Below, piece after piece: positions 8,435-17,138 of a DNA stretch of 64,000 nt; the stretch's first letter is position 1, and every line of letters starts with the position of its first letter. The DNA is from Chromatiaceae bacterium (lineage in GTDB: Bacteria; Pseudomonadota; Gammaproteobacteria; Chromatiales; Chromatiaceae): positions 1-64,000 of the forward strand of contig REDK01000099.1 in assembly GCA_007693535.1 (NCBI GenBank), in the 5' to 3' direction. A program made the position numbers and the translations under genes. The notes beneath the pieces were generated by a model. It saw only the letters and a list, made by a program, of their open reading frames with translations. It was not told the DNA's origin and searched no databases.

Positions 8435-9419
8435 ACTGCTGTTCCTCGCCGAGGGCGGCAACGGCGACCTGGTGCGACGGCGCGCGATCGGCGCCTACCT
8501 GGGGCTCGCCGTGGGCGATGCCCTGGGCGCCACGGTGGAATTCATGACCCCGCGCGAGATCCGCGCCGAGTACCGCGAACACCGAGACCTGATCGGCGGC
8601 GGCTGGCTGCACCTGCGCCGGGGCCAGGTCACCGACGATACCACCATGGCCCTGGCCCTGGGCCGCAGCATCCTGACCGCGGGTCGGGTGGACGCGCATG
8701 CCGCCGCCGAGGCCTTCAGTGACTGGATGCGGGCCAAGCCGGTGGACATCGGCAACACCGTGCGCCGCGGCATCGCCGCCTATCGCCTGAGTGGCCAGCC
8801 CGAGAGTCCGCAAAACGAATTCGATGCCGGCAACGGCGCCTGCATGCGCTGCCTGCCGGTGGCCCTAGTCACCCTCGGCGCCGATCCCGACGGCGTCGCC
8901 GCCGCCAATCGCGCCCAGGCCCATGTGACTCACAACAATCCGGTCTCCGATGCCGGCACGCTGACCGTGATCCGGATGGTACAGGCAGCCCTGCTCGGCA
9001 CCGCCGGATCTGGCATCATCCCCGCCAGCGCGGGACGTCACGGTGCTAAAGCGGTCCTTAAACAACTGGCCGATGAACTGGTCGCGGCCGAGCCGGTGTT
9101 TGCCTATGACCGCAAGCGGATGGAGAACCCCAGCGCCTACATCGCCGATACCCTGCGTGCGGTGTTCCAATCCCTCTTCGCCACCGACAACTTCGAGCAT
9201 GCGCTGATCGACGTGGTCAACCGCGGCGGCGATGCCGACACCACTGGCGCCATCCTCGGCATGATTGCCGGCGCCCTGTATGGCCCCGCCGCCCTGCCGG
9301 CGCGGTGGGTGCGCCGGCTTGACCAGGCCATCCGCCGGGAATGCCTGGAACAGGCGCAGGCCCTGCTGCAGCACTCGCCCCTCTGTCAGGCGCGCGTGCC
9401 GCCCGAGACCAGCGCCTAG
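8409..9419 (+). CDS. draG: ADP-ribosyl-[dinitrogen reductase] hydrolase DraG
   Basis: DraG removes ADP-ribose from an arginine of NifH and so reactivates nitrogenase after dark or ammonium switch-off. The 336-residue protein has the ADP-ribosylglycohydrolase metal motifs: GLAVGDALGATVEFM near the start, TDDTTMALALG, and the C-terminal binuclear-manganese segment NRGGDADTTGAILGMIAGA. The partner transferase gene draT, often adjacent, is not in the window. It is the last gene of the nif operon and overlaps nifQ. Confidence 0.93.
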   Translation: MLVSGLRTELLFLAEGGNGDLVRRRAIGAYLGLAVGDALGATVEFMTPREIRAEYREHRDLIGGGWLHLRRGQVTDDTTMALALGRSILTAGRVDAHAAAEAFSDWMRAKPVDIGNTVRRGIAAYRLSGQPESPQNEFDAGNGACMRCLPVALVTLGADPDGVAAANRAQAHVTHNNPVSDAGTLTVIRMVQAALLGTAGSGIIPASAGRHGAKAVLKQLADELVAAEPVFAYDRKRMENPSAYIADTLRAVFQSLFATDNFEHALIDVVNRGGDADTTGAILGMIAGALYGPAALPARWVRRLDQAIRRECLEQAQALLQHSPLCQARVPPETSA

Positions 9420-9527
9420 ACCATCCCCTCGACGATCCTCCAGAGCAGCGCCAAGCCGAGCTGCGGGAGCCTTGGCCGACGCCCGATACCCGCCGACTGC
9501 TCCGACCGCCCGGCCGGACCAGTCGGC

Positions 9528-10157
9528 TTAGCCCATCGACACGAGATAGGCATTGAGCTGCTGCTCCAAGCGCCGAAACGCCGGCAGCCGGCGCAGCGCG
9601 CCGTCATCCTCGATGAGCTGGCCCAGCCGAAGCGCTTGGCGGCCTGGATTGAAGCGCTTCAGGCGGTGCCCCTGGAGGCCGCTGGCCTCGCGCAGCAGGC
9701 CGTGCAGCATGGCCTTTGGATCGACGATGTCCTCCAGGTCATCAATGCCGGGCATGGTGAGCGGCTTCCGCCCGTTCGGGTTGCCGGCCGCGCGTCGCAG
9801 CGCCGCTTCGTCGATCAGGAGCCAGGCTTCCTGCATGCGGACGGGGACGACAGGTACAGCGACGGTGGTAAGGCCATCCCGTGCCGCATTGATCTCCGCG
9901 ATGCGCGCTTGCGCCGGCTTCGTCTCGGCATCCCGGTGTACGAACAGCAGGTCGCAGGGATAGAGGTCCAGCGCCGCTTCGATGCGTGCCCGCAGATCTC
10001 TTGGGGGGCTCCGCAGGACGCGCAGATCGGCCCAGGTCCCATTCGCCGCCTCGCAGCCGCGGGCGTGCAGCAGCCAGGTGAGCGGCTCGATCAGCACCGC
10101 ATCGGAGCTGCCGTCCGAAAGCAGCGTAAATTCGATGCTCCGCATCGTCTTTGCCAT
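9528..10157 (-). CDS. Companion protein of an AAA (OLD-like) ATPase, TOPRIM/DUF4276-like
   Basis: A 209-residue soluble protein starting MAKTMRSIEFTLLSDGSSD with acidic motifs LLSDGSSD and LLFVHRDAE, then VPVVPVRMQEAWLLIDE and AAGNPNGRKPL. Short acidic proteins of this type are encoded directly after AAA_21 ATPases and look like TOPRIM-type nuclease partners. The family name is a tentative recognition. Its ATG overlaps the stop of the upstream ATPase by one base (TGATG). The gene looks intact although the ATPase is wrecked. A role in phage defence is inferred only from organisation. Confidence 0.6.
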   Translation of the reverse strand: MAKTMRSIEFTLLSDGSSDAVLIEPLTWLLHARGCEAANGTWADLRVLRSPPRDLRARIEAALDLYPCDLLFVHRDAETKPAQARIAEINAARDGLTTVAVPVVPVRMQEAWLLIDEAALRRAAGNPNGRKPLTMPGIDDLEDIVDPKAMLHGLLREASGLQGHRLKRFNPGRQALRLGQLIEDDGALRRLPAFRRLEQQLNAYLVSMG

Positions 10158-11063
10158 CACAGATCCAGGCTGAGTTGCATGTCCTCGCGGTCCACGACCC
10201 GGCGCTCGCCGGGCTTGCGCCGGGTATCGCGGGGCTCGGCGATGGGCGACAGGAACGCGAGCGCCTTGCCCTTGGCGACCACGGGCATCCTTGCTTCCTT
10301 GGCACGCCAGGTGTCGGCCAGACAACGAAACGAGACCCCTTTGATCACCGCCCCCTGGACGGCCTGCTCCTGCGGCATCGCAAAGACCACGGCAGCGTCC
10401 GGTACCTGGCCGACGACCACCGGCGAATGGGTGTTGATGACGACCTGCCGCAGCGGCATCTCCTGCCGCGCGATCACGGCGGTGGGGCTCTCCTGGGCAC
10501 TGACCGTGGACAAGCAGGGTGCGCGGCAGCTTCTCGGCGTGAAACAGGCGCGTACGGCCGCCGCTGGCCTCGCTGTCTTGGTGCAGCTTGACGACGCGGG
10601 TTGATGCCGCGGGCAATTGCGTCGGATCAGCCGCGGACCGTACGTCCTCGGCACGGACTTCGGTCGATATGAACGGGCTCGTCCGGCGCCCGGTGACCAC
10701 GGAATCGCGCCAGGCGCGCGCGTGCGGAAAGGGCAGGTGCGAGCGTGCATCACCGCGCTTGATGTACTCCAACACCTCCTCGACCAGCTCGATGCGCGGC
10801 CTGGCGTCCCCGTCGTTCCCGCTCCGGTAGCAAAGCGCGACCTTGTAGACCAGGAAGGTCGTCTTGGCCGCGGCCGGCTGGTCCAAGTAGTCCTGCCCGC
10901 GGCCAGGCACGAGCATCTCCACCTCGATCCGAAGCGGGCGCAGTGAGCCATTGGCGGTCTGGCTGAAGAGATGGCGGACGTCGGTTGCAGACCCGCGCTT
11001 ATCGCGCACCGCCATCGCCGCATCCATGATCGGCTGATCCATCAACGCGCGCAGACGAAGCGT
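10157..11063 (-). pseudogene. AAA_21-family ATPase, decayed (5' deletion, frameshift, internal deletion)
   Basis: Homology to large AAA ATPases of the OLD/RecF-like type starts at about 11063 (LRALMDQPIMDAAMAVRD, GDARSHLPFPHARAWR, RRTSPFISTE, VVKLHQDSEASGG, LPRTLL). It shifts frame near 10514 and goes on as STVSAQESPTAVIARQEM. At about 10457 it jumps to the C-terminal part PLRQVVINTHSPVVVGQVPD. The Walker A region (5' end) and the stretch that normally holds the signature SDGTLRFLAL and Walker B are missing, so no ATPase can be made. The deletion was judged from memory of relatives, not from an alignment. Confidence 0.75.
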
Positions 11064-11202
11064 CTAGCTCCCAGGAACCGGGGGAGTCGCCGCTTTTCTC
11101 GATCAATATGGCCGCCACCGCGGCGGCGGTGGCGGGCTCGATCTCGCTCGGCAGGCGTTTCTTGCCTTGCCAGAAGGCGCGGTCGTCCGGGGCCGAGGCC
11201 AC
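10999..11202 (-). other. Unrecognised gene fragment upstream of the ATPase relic
   Basis: A GTG-initiated frame encodes 67 residues, of which the first 48 look protein-like (FWQGKKRLPSEIEPATAAAV, then AAILIEKSGDSPGSWELD). It is joined at about 11064 to the ATPase relic in another frame. No ribosome-binding site was seen. It is probably the 5' end of a different gene fused by deletion to the ATPase remnant. Function unknown. Confidence 0.35.
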
Positions 11203-11225
11203 GGCCGCCGGGCGGGAAAGTAGGA

Positions 11226-12080
11226 CTATAGCCGACTCAATAGTTCGGCCTTCTTGTTGGCGAACTCCTCCGCGGTCAGGATGCCGCGCGCCTGCAGTTC
11301 GGCCAGCCGCTCGATGGCGGTAAAGACGTCGACCTCGGCGGGCGCCAGTGCGGTTGAATCCCCTGCCGGGTGGCCGGGTGCGGCCTGGCCCGGGTTCGGC
11401 CCGCCGGCGGCCGGCGGTTGCGATGCTCGGTCGGGCGTGTTCACCGGCTGACCATCGCGCAGGACCACCGGCAGGCGGTTGAGATCGACCTCGCCATACT
11501 GGCTGCTGAAGCTGATGGAACCGCCCGGACCCTGCTGCTGGGAGAAGCCGCCGATCTGGTGATCGAGGCTGTCGTAGACCCAGACGCTGCCGTCGCTGTT
11601 GACTGCCAGCCGGCGGGCGGCCGGGAAATAGGCGTACTTGACGTTGTTCTGACTGCCGGTGGCCGCCGGGCTACCCAGGTCCGTCGGCCACCAGTGATCG
11701 GCCGGATCGGGAATGAACAGACTGGAGTGACCTTGGACGCCGCCGCTGGTCTGCTGCTGCCGGCCACTGCCCCCCTGCGACTGCGACTGGAAGCTGCCCG
11801 ACTGCAGCAGCCCAGGCTGGCTGGCGAGCAGGCCAGCGAGTTCGTTGCATAGGGCATCAACCCGCCCCTGTAGGGCGTGGTTGAACATGTCGCCGAGCAT
11901 CAGCATGCCGCCGCGCATCCATTGACCGGAACCGCCAAACTCCGGATGGCTGAACTGGGCCATGCTGCCGTTGCCATGCAGGACGGCAAGCAACATGTGC
12001 GCCACCGCGTCGGTGCTGAAGCCATGGCGCGCGGCCAGTTCCTGGACGATCTGCTGCCCCTGAGGGCTGAGTTGCTGCAT
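11226..12080 (-). CDS. SHOCT-domain protein of unknown function
   Basis: A 284-residue protein starting MQQLSPQGQQIVQELAARHG. The first 90 residues are helical with several Met and Gly-rich turns (WMRGGMLMLGDMFNHALQGR). The middle is Gln/Ser/Gly-rich (about 105-130), followed by a Trp- and Tyr-containing section (ADHWWPTDLG, KYAYFPAARRLAVN). It ends in a clear SHOCT module (TAIERLAELQARGILTAEEF), a short domain found at the ends of bacterial proteins and thought to mediate oligomerisation or membrane association. GAGAGAG precedes the ATG. No signal peptide is seen; function unknown. Confidence 0.7.
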   Translation of the reverse strand: MQQLSPQGQQIVQELAARHGFSTDAVAHMLLAVLHGNGSMAQFSHPEFGGSGQWMRGGMLMLGDMFNHALQGRVDALCNELAGLLASQPGLLQSGSFQSQSQGGSGRQQQTSGGVQGHSSLFIPDPADHWWPTDLGSPAATGSQNNVKYAYFPAARRLAVNSDGSVWVYDSLDHQIGGFSQQQGPGGSISFSSQYGEVDLNRLPVVLRDGQPVNTPDRASQPPAAGGPNPGQAAPGHPAGDSTALAPAEVDVFTAIERLAELQARGILTAEEFANKKAELLSRL

Positions 12081-12155
12081 GCGGGCGCTCTCTCTGGTGC
12101 GATCCGATCTGGTGCGATCAATGATGGGGGCGATCGCTAGCACGCTAGCACAGGA

Positions 12156-13088
12156 TCATGTCGGCGTCGCTGTCGCCTCCAGTGCCATGCCGGCGGCCTC
12201 ATGCCAGTAGCCGTCGCAGGGACCGGTGGGCATCAGCGCGGCCAGGTCGGCGGCCGCGCTGCAGGGGTCCAGCGCCCCGATCAGGGCCTGGTGAAAGCGC
12301 TCGATGATCGCCGACATGTGGGTCGATTGCGGACTGATCCGCAAGATATCGACACCCAGGTCCCGCAGCCGCGCCAGTTGCGGCAGCAGATTCAGGGTGC
12401 GGGCGGACTGGGTCTGGATGCCGTTCAGGGCCAGGAAGCGATTGTCGTCCTGGGTCTGGAGCACTAGCCCGTCGGGATAGTCGATACAGCAATCCTGGCA
12501 ATCGTCCTTGGGCAGGTTGCGCGCACGCGCCGTGAAACAGCGCGCTGAATAGGCGAGCGGCAGCCGACCATAGGCGAAGACCTCAGTCTCCATGCCGGCC
12601 GGTCGCAGGCGCTGCATCTGCGCCAAGGTCTCCTGCCCCAGCTCCACCGGCAGCACCCAGCGCTGGCACCCCTCGCGGGCCAGCACTGCCAAGGTGCGTT
12701 CGTTGTAAGTATTGACGCTGTGACCGACGACGAACGGGCGGCCGGCCAGCAATTGCACGGCCCCGATGTCGTTGGCCTCGACCAGGAAGCGGCCATTGTC
12801 GCAGATAGCGCGCAATCGCTTGAGTTCGGACTCTGCCTCCAGCAGGCTCAGCGTAGATAGCACGACCTCCTTGCCGGCAGTAGCCAGTTCCTCAGCCAGT
12901 GCCAGCCAGTCCTCCTGGCGTAGCTGCTTGCGCTTGGAGCAGATGGTCTCACCGAGATAGACGATATCTACCGGCGCCGCGGCCAGCTCCCGATAAAAGG
13001 TCAGCACCTGCTCGCGCGGCCAGTAATAGCTGATCGGGCCGATGGCCAGGCGTGGCTGGCGCACCGGCCGCATGGCATGGTCAGTCAT
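12156..13088 (-). CDS. ubiV: UbiV, O2-independent ubiquinone hydroxylation (peptidase U32 family)
   Basis: UbiV forms a 4Fe-4S heterodimer with UbiU that hydroxylates ubiquinone intermediates without oxygen, using prephenate in E. coli. The 310-residue protein has the U32 fold and the conserved cysteines in YLGETICSKRKQLR and RNLPKDDCQDCCIDYPDG. The start at 13088 (MTDHAMRP) lies 13 bp after ubiU; MRPVRQ at 13073 is an alternative. The relatives were once annotated as collagenase-like peptidases or YhbV. Confidence 0.9.
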   Translation of the reverse strand: MTDHAMRPVRQPRLAIGPISYYWPREQVLTFYRELAAAPVDIVYLGETICSKRKQLRQEDWLALAEELATAGKEVVLSTLSLLEAESELKRLRAICDNGRFLVEANDIGAVQLLAGRPFVVGHSVNTYNERTLAVLAREGCQRWVLPVELGQETLAQMQRLRPAGMETEVFAYGRLPLAYSARCFTARARNLPKDDCQDCCIDYPDGLVLQTQDDNRFLALNGIQTQSARTLNLLPQLARLRDLGVDILRISPQSTHMSAIIERFHQALIGALDPCSAAADLAALMPTGPCDGYWHEAAGMALEATATPT

Positions 13089-13101
13089 CGCGCTGCCACC
13101 C

Positions 13102-14097
13102 TCATTGCCAGGGCCGGTGATAGGCACCGAGGGTGGTCTGCGCCCCCTCGGAGACCTTGCCCAGGGCCGCGGTCCAATCCGGGCGCGGGACGAAACCGGT
13201 CGGGTCGCGGCGATAGGCATCGATGGCCTCGCGCCAGACCCGGGTGACCTGCCCGACATAGACCGGGCTGCGCTGGCGACCCTCGATCTTGACCGCTCGC
13301 ACCCCGGCTGCGTCCAGTTCCGGCAGCAGGGCCATCGCATTGAGGCTGACCGGGTCCTCGATGGCGTGATAGCGGTGTCCGTCGACGCAGAAGGTCCCCT
13401 TGCACAGGGTCGGATAGCCGACCTGCTCGCCCTTGGGATGGCGCTGGATCAATACCCCACCGAGGCGGGTATCGAGCCCGCTCGGGGTCTCGATCCACTC
13501 CACGTGGCTGGCCGGGGAGCAGGCGCCGTAGGTATTGGGCGAGCGCCCAGTCGCATAGGAGGACAGGATGCAGCGCCCCTCGACCATGACACATAGGCTG
13601 CCGAAGGCAAATACCTCGATCTCCACCGGGCTCTGCTCGATCACATGGCGGACCTGGCTCATCGACAGCACCCGCGGCAACACCGCCCGGCGCACGCCGA
13701 AGTGGCGCTGATAGAAGCGCAGTGCCTCGTAGTTGGTCGCGGAGCCCTGCACCGACAGATGTAGGGCCAGTTCGGGATGCCGGCTGCTGGCATAGTCGAG
13801 TACCCCGATATCGGCCGCGATCAGGGCATCGACCCCAAGTCCGGCGGCCCGATCCACTGCCTGCTGCCAACGGGCAAAGCCGTCCGGGCGCGGATAGGTA
13901 TTGAGCGCAACGAACACCCGCACGCCCTTGCGCCGGGCATAGCGGATACCATCGGCCATCTTCTCCGGAGTGAAATTGAGGCCAGCGAAATGGCGGGCGT
14001 TGGTATCGTCGCGAAAGCCGAAATAGACGGCATTGGCACCGTTATCCACCGCCGCCTTCAGCGACGGCAGATTGCCGGCGGGACAGACAAGTTCCAT
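13102..14097 (-). CDS. ubiU: UbiU, O2-independent ubiquinone hydroxylation (peptidase U32 family)
   Basis: The 331-residue protein begins MELVCPAGNLPSLKAAVDNG, the typical UbiU/YhbU start. It carries the four-cysteine cluster site in SLCVMVEGRCILSSY, NTYGACSPASH and GYPTLCKGTFCVDG. With UbiV (13 bp downstream) and UbiT, encoded elsewhere, it allows ubiquinone synthesis under anoxia. An upstream in-frame extension exists, but the conserved start and spacing favour 14097. The yhcC gene ends 74 bp upstream on the same strand, so the three may be co-transcribed. Confidence 0.92.
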   Translation of the reverse strand: MELVCPAGNLPSLKAAVDNGANAVYFGFRDDTNARHFAGLNFTPEKMADGIRYARRKGVRVFVALNTYPRPDGFARWQQAVDRAAGLGVDALIAADIGVLDYASSRHPELALHLSVQGSATNYEALRFYQRHFGVRRAVLPRVLSMSQVRHVIEQSPVEIEVFAFGSLCVMVEGRCILSSYATGRSPNTYGACSPASHVEWIETPSGLDTRLGGVLIQRHPKGEQVGYPTLCKGTFCVDGHRYHAIEDPVSLNAMALLPELDAAGVRAVKIEGRQRSPVYVGQVTRVWREAIDAYRRDPTGFVPRPDWTAALGKVSEGAQTTLGAYHRPWQ

Positions 14098-14171
14098 CGG
14101 GGGATTACCTTCAATCAAGCGTGGAGGCAGGAAACCGGGCGCGGTCGTAGGCGACCAGCGGCCGGTGGCGC

Positions 14172-15209
14172 TCAGGCACAATCGCGCCGATCACACCGCG
14201 ACAATCGCTCCACCGCTGCCGCCATGGGACGATCGGCATAACAGCCCTGGCGGCTGCCGCGACGGCGCAGTTCGCGTTCGATGCCGTTGAGCACGATCCA
14301 TTTCTTTGCGCACCAGTCCGGCGCCAGCAGGATCTCGCGGCTGGCGGTGCCAGTGAGGCGATGAAAGACCAGGTGGGCCGGGGTGCGTTCGATCAGATCG
14401 GCGGCGATGCCCAGGTATTCCTCGAGCGCGAGCGGGTGATACTCGCCGCGGCGCCAGGTCTGCGCCAGCGGGGTCCGCCGCACGACGTGCAGCGGATGCA
14501 GTTTGAGCCCGTCGGTCCCCAGGGCCAGCACCCGCTCCAGGCTGCCCAGGGCAGCGACCCGTCCCTCGCCCGGCAGGCCGACGATCAGGTGGGTGCAGAC
14601 CGGGATGCCACGCAGCCTGGCCGCGCGCACCGCGCGCCGGTAGTCGGCGAAGCCGTGCCCGCGGTTGACCCGCGCCAGGGTCTGATCGAAGGCCGACTGC
14701 AGGCCCAGTTCCAGCCACACCTCGTGGCCCTCGCCGCGCAGCCGCGCCAGCAGGTCCAGCACGGGGTCGGGGCAGCAGTCCGGGCGCGTGCCGACCGAGA
14801 GCCCGATCACATCGGGCTCGGCCAGGGCCTGGCGATAGAGCCGCGCCAGGCGCGTCACATCATCGTAGGTGTTGGTGTAGGCCTGGAAATAGGCCAGGTA
14901 GCGGCGCGCGCCGGTCCGCCGTTGCACCACCGCGCGGCCGGCGGCGATCTGCTCGGGGATAGGCTTGGCGATGGTCTCCTGGATGGGCCCAGGAGCGGGA
15001 GGGATGTCGCCGACGCCGTCGTCGGCCGGGTCACCGCGAGCACCGGGAGCAAAGGAGACGTTGTTGCAGAAGCTGCAACCGCCGCGTCCCTTGCTGCCAT
15101 CCCGATTCGGGCAGGTGAAGCCGGCGTGGATTGCCAATTTGTGCACCCGCTGCCCATGGCGGCGCAGCAAATCGCTGCCGAGCGTGTTGACCAGATCGGT
15201 GAGGGCCAT
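14172..15209 (-). CDS. yhcC: Radical SAM protein, YhcC/TIGR01212 family
   Basis: A 345-residue radical SAM protein whose cluster motif has the unusual spacing C-x11-C-x2-C (TCPNRDGSKGRGGCSFC), characteristic of the YhcC family. GTRPDCCPD, WLELGLQSAFDQTL and THLIVGLPGEG are also typical. The family has been associated with tRNA or small-molecule modification, but the reaction is unknown. Chosen start: MALTDLVNTLG at 15209. It heads a minus-strand group with ubiU-ubiV. Confidence 0.88.
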   Translation of the reverse strand: MALTDLVNTLGSDLLRRHGQRVHKLAIHAGFTCPNRDGSKGRGGCSFCNNVSFAPGARGDPADDGVGDIPPAPGPIQETIAKPIPEQIAAGRAVVQRRTGARRYLAYFQAYTNTYDDVTRLARLYRQALAEPDVIGLSVGTRPDCCPDPVLDLLARLRGEGHEVWLELGLQSAFDQTLARVNRGHGFADYRRAVRAARLRGIPVCTHLIVGLPGEGRVAALGSLERVLALGTDGLKLHPLHVVRRTPLAQTWRRGEYHPLALEEYLGIAADLIERTPAHLVFHRLTGTASREILLAPDWCAKKWIVLNGIERELRRRGSRQGCYADRPMAAAVERLSRCDRRDCA

Positions 15210-15558
15210 CAGGCAGGCGGGGCGCGGTAGGGCACGGGCAGGCAGGCAGGCAGCAGCGGGCAAGTGAGTCTCGCACCTTCCCAAAAAAGGCCCTGCCGGA
15301 CATTGATGGGGGTCAAGCCATCGCCGGAGCCGAACATTCGCCGGTGCTGCCGCCGGCAGTCCCGCCCGCCGCGTGCGGTACGCGCTCATCTCTTGGGTGC
15401 GCGCCCGCATCCGCCCTGAAGACGAGCCACCCTGAATCCACTGCGAATCCCTACCGAAACGGCCGGGGAAGGCAGCGAGCCGCCGCGGGATTGACAGCCC
15501 CGGTCCGGATCTGCGTTGATGGCAGCCCTGTCCCTGTCGCCGCGGAACCCTGCTGCCG
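15210..15558. other. Intergenic region between divergent yhcC and hisE
   Basis: About 350 bp without a convincing gene. A perfect TTGACA occurs at 15491-15496 facing hisE, but the bases 17-18 bp downstream match a -10 box poorly, so no promoter is called. No ribosome-binding motif or conserved protein was seen in the six frames. Confidence 0.5.
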
Positions 15559-15876
15559 ATGTCTACCGTTTTGACCCGACTGGCCGAGGTGCTGGAGGCC
15601 CGCAAGGGCGCCGACCCGGATTCCTCATATGTCGCCCGACTCTACGCCAAGGGCAGCGATGCGATCCTCAAGAAGATCGGCGAGGAGGCCACCGAGACGG
15701 TGATGGCGGCCAAGGACGGGGATGCGGAGAAGATCATCTACGAGGTCGCCGACCTGTGGTTCCACTCCCTGGTGCTGCTGGCCAGCCGGGGGTTGCATCC
15801 GGACGCAGTGCTGGCGGAACTCGACCGGCGCTTCGGGCAATCCGGACTGGCGGAAAAGGCCGCCCGCGGGGGCTGA
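15559..15876 (+). CDS. hisE: Phosphoribosyl-ATP pyrophosphatase
   Basis: HisE hydrolyses phosphoribosyl-ATP to phosphoribosyl-AMP, the second step of histidine synthesis. The 105-residue single-domain protein has the MazG-like helical metal site with [18 protein letters not shown] and [14 protein letters not shown]. It precedes tatABC, a gammaproteobacterial order, but the usual neighbour hisI is absent here. The ATG follows CTGCCGATG without a strong ribosome-binding site. Confidence 0.93.
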   Translation: MSTVLTRLAEVLEARKGADPDSSYVARLYAKGSDAILKKIGEEATETVMAAKDGDAEKIIYEVADLWFHSLVLLASRGLHPDAVLAELDRRFGQSGLAEKAARGG

Positions 15877-16207
15877 CCGGCGGCGCTGGTGGCAACACTG
15901 GCGGCGCGCCCTGCCGCATCTCGCGGGGATCGGTTATGATCGCTGCCCGGCCAACACCCCGGCCCGTCATGGCCCCCGGCTCAGAACCGAACGCCAGCAC
16001 CGCGGCCGCAGGCTAGCTGCCTCAGTGGCACGTCAGGTCCGACAGACGCTGGCAGGCACTGGCGTCGACGGCCGTTGCGCCACGAATGCCGGATTTCGGT
16101 GCGGGTGGCGATCCAGCGGAACCTTCGGCGCGATCGGCGGCTCCCTTCCACACCTCAGATTCAACTTCCATCGAGACCCCCGCACCTGGGCGGTCACGGA
16201 GAACATC

Positions 16208-16480
16208 ATGGGCATGGGTGGTATCAGCATCTGGCAACTACTGATCGTCCTGGCGATCGTGCTGGTCCTGTTCGGGACCAAGCGCCTGAAGAACATCGGT
16301 TCCGATCTCGGTAGCGCGATCAAAGGCTTCCGCTCGGCCATGGGCGAGGGAGAGAAAGGCGAGGGCGAAAAAGGGCCCGTCGAGACTCGGCAGATCGAAG
16401 AGCGTGCAGGCGAGCCGGGAGCAGCCGCCAAGGCCGATGCTCAACCCGCCAATCAGAGCAGCCACAAGGATAGCGCCTGA
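16208..16480 (+). CDS. tatA: Sec-independent protein translocase subunit TatA
   Basis: A 90-residue membrane protein: one N-terminal membrane helix ([17 protein letters not shown]), a hinge, an amphipathic helix ([19 protein letters not shown]) and an acidic, Glu/Lys-rich tail. TatA oligomers form the passage for folded proteins exported with twin-arginine signals, such as Rieske and hydrogenase subunits. GGAG stands just before the ATG at 16208. A second ATG at 16214 would also work. tatB and tatC follow. Confidence 0.94.
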   Translation: MGMGGISIWQLLIVLAIVLVLFGTKRLKNIGSDLGSAIKGFRSAMGEGEKGEGEKGPVETRQIEERAGEPGAAAKADAQPANQSSHKDSA

Positions 16481-16705
16481 CGCCGCGACCACGCCTCGGT
16501 CTGGCGCCCCAAAGGTGACCCTGAAAGCGACCCTGGAGGTCGCCAGCCAGGACCGACCTCCGGCGGCTGCTCCTGACCCCGCCGCGCCCTAGCCCGATAC
16601 TGCGCCCCAATGCTGCGACGCTCCACGGCCCCGCAGTCAATGGTCCCCGTCGCTAGCGCCCGCCGTTTCACCGACCCGCGTCTCCTGCCCACACGGCACT
16701 GAATC

Positions 16706-17080
16706 ATGTTCGACATCGGCGCCCTGGAACTCTTGGTGATTGGCCTGGTGGCCCTGCTGGTGCTCGGTCCTGAGCGCCTGCCCAAGGTGGCCCGCACGGC
16801 CGGCCTGTGGATTGGGCGAGCACGGCGCAGTTTCATGATGGTCAAGGCCGAGATCGATCGCGAGATCAAGGCCGAAGAACTCAGGGAGATCTTGCGCAAG
16901 CAGTCGCTGAGCAATCCGTTGGAGACCATTATCGAGGACGATGGCAGCCTGCGGCCACGCCGTGGCGCGACCCGTTCGGATCGGTCCGCGGACGACGAAG
17001 ACGATGCACGCGGAAACGACCGGCCCGCGGCATCCCGCTCCGACCCGGCCAACAGCGGGGTCGGCAGCAGCGAGCCTTGA
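16706..17080 (+). CDS. tatB: Sec-independent protein translocase subunit TatB
   Basis: 124 residues with the TatB pattern: [20 protein letters not shown], the GPERLP turn, then a long amphipathic helix and an acidic, Asp/Arg-rich tail. TatB joins TatC in the twin-arginine signal receptor. It is separated from tatA by 225 bp with no gene visible, and its stop lies 58 bp before tatC. Confidence 0.94.
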   Translation: MFDIGALELLVIGLVALLVLGPERLPKVARTAGLWIGRARRSFMMVKAEIDREIKAEELREILRKQSLSNPLETIIEDDGSLRPRRGATRSDRSADDEDDARGNDRPAASRSDPANSGVGSSEP

Positions 17081-17138
17081 CCTGCTCCGGCAAGCCGGCG
17101 ATCGACCGGCGCAATTGGCCACGCATCACAGAGACGCG

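Noticed and set aside
15491-15519. Promoter for hisE based on a perfect TTGACA
   Set aside because: The bases 17-18 bp downstream fit a -10 box in only about three of six positions.
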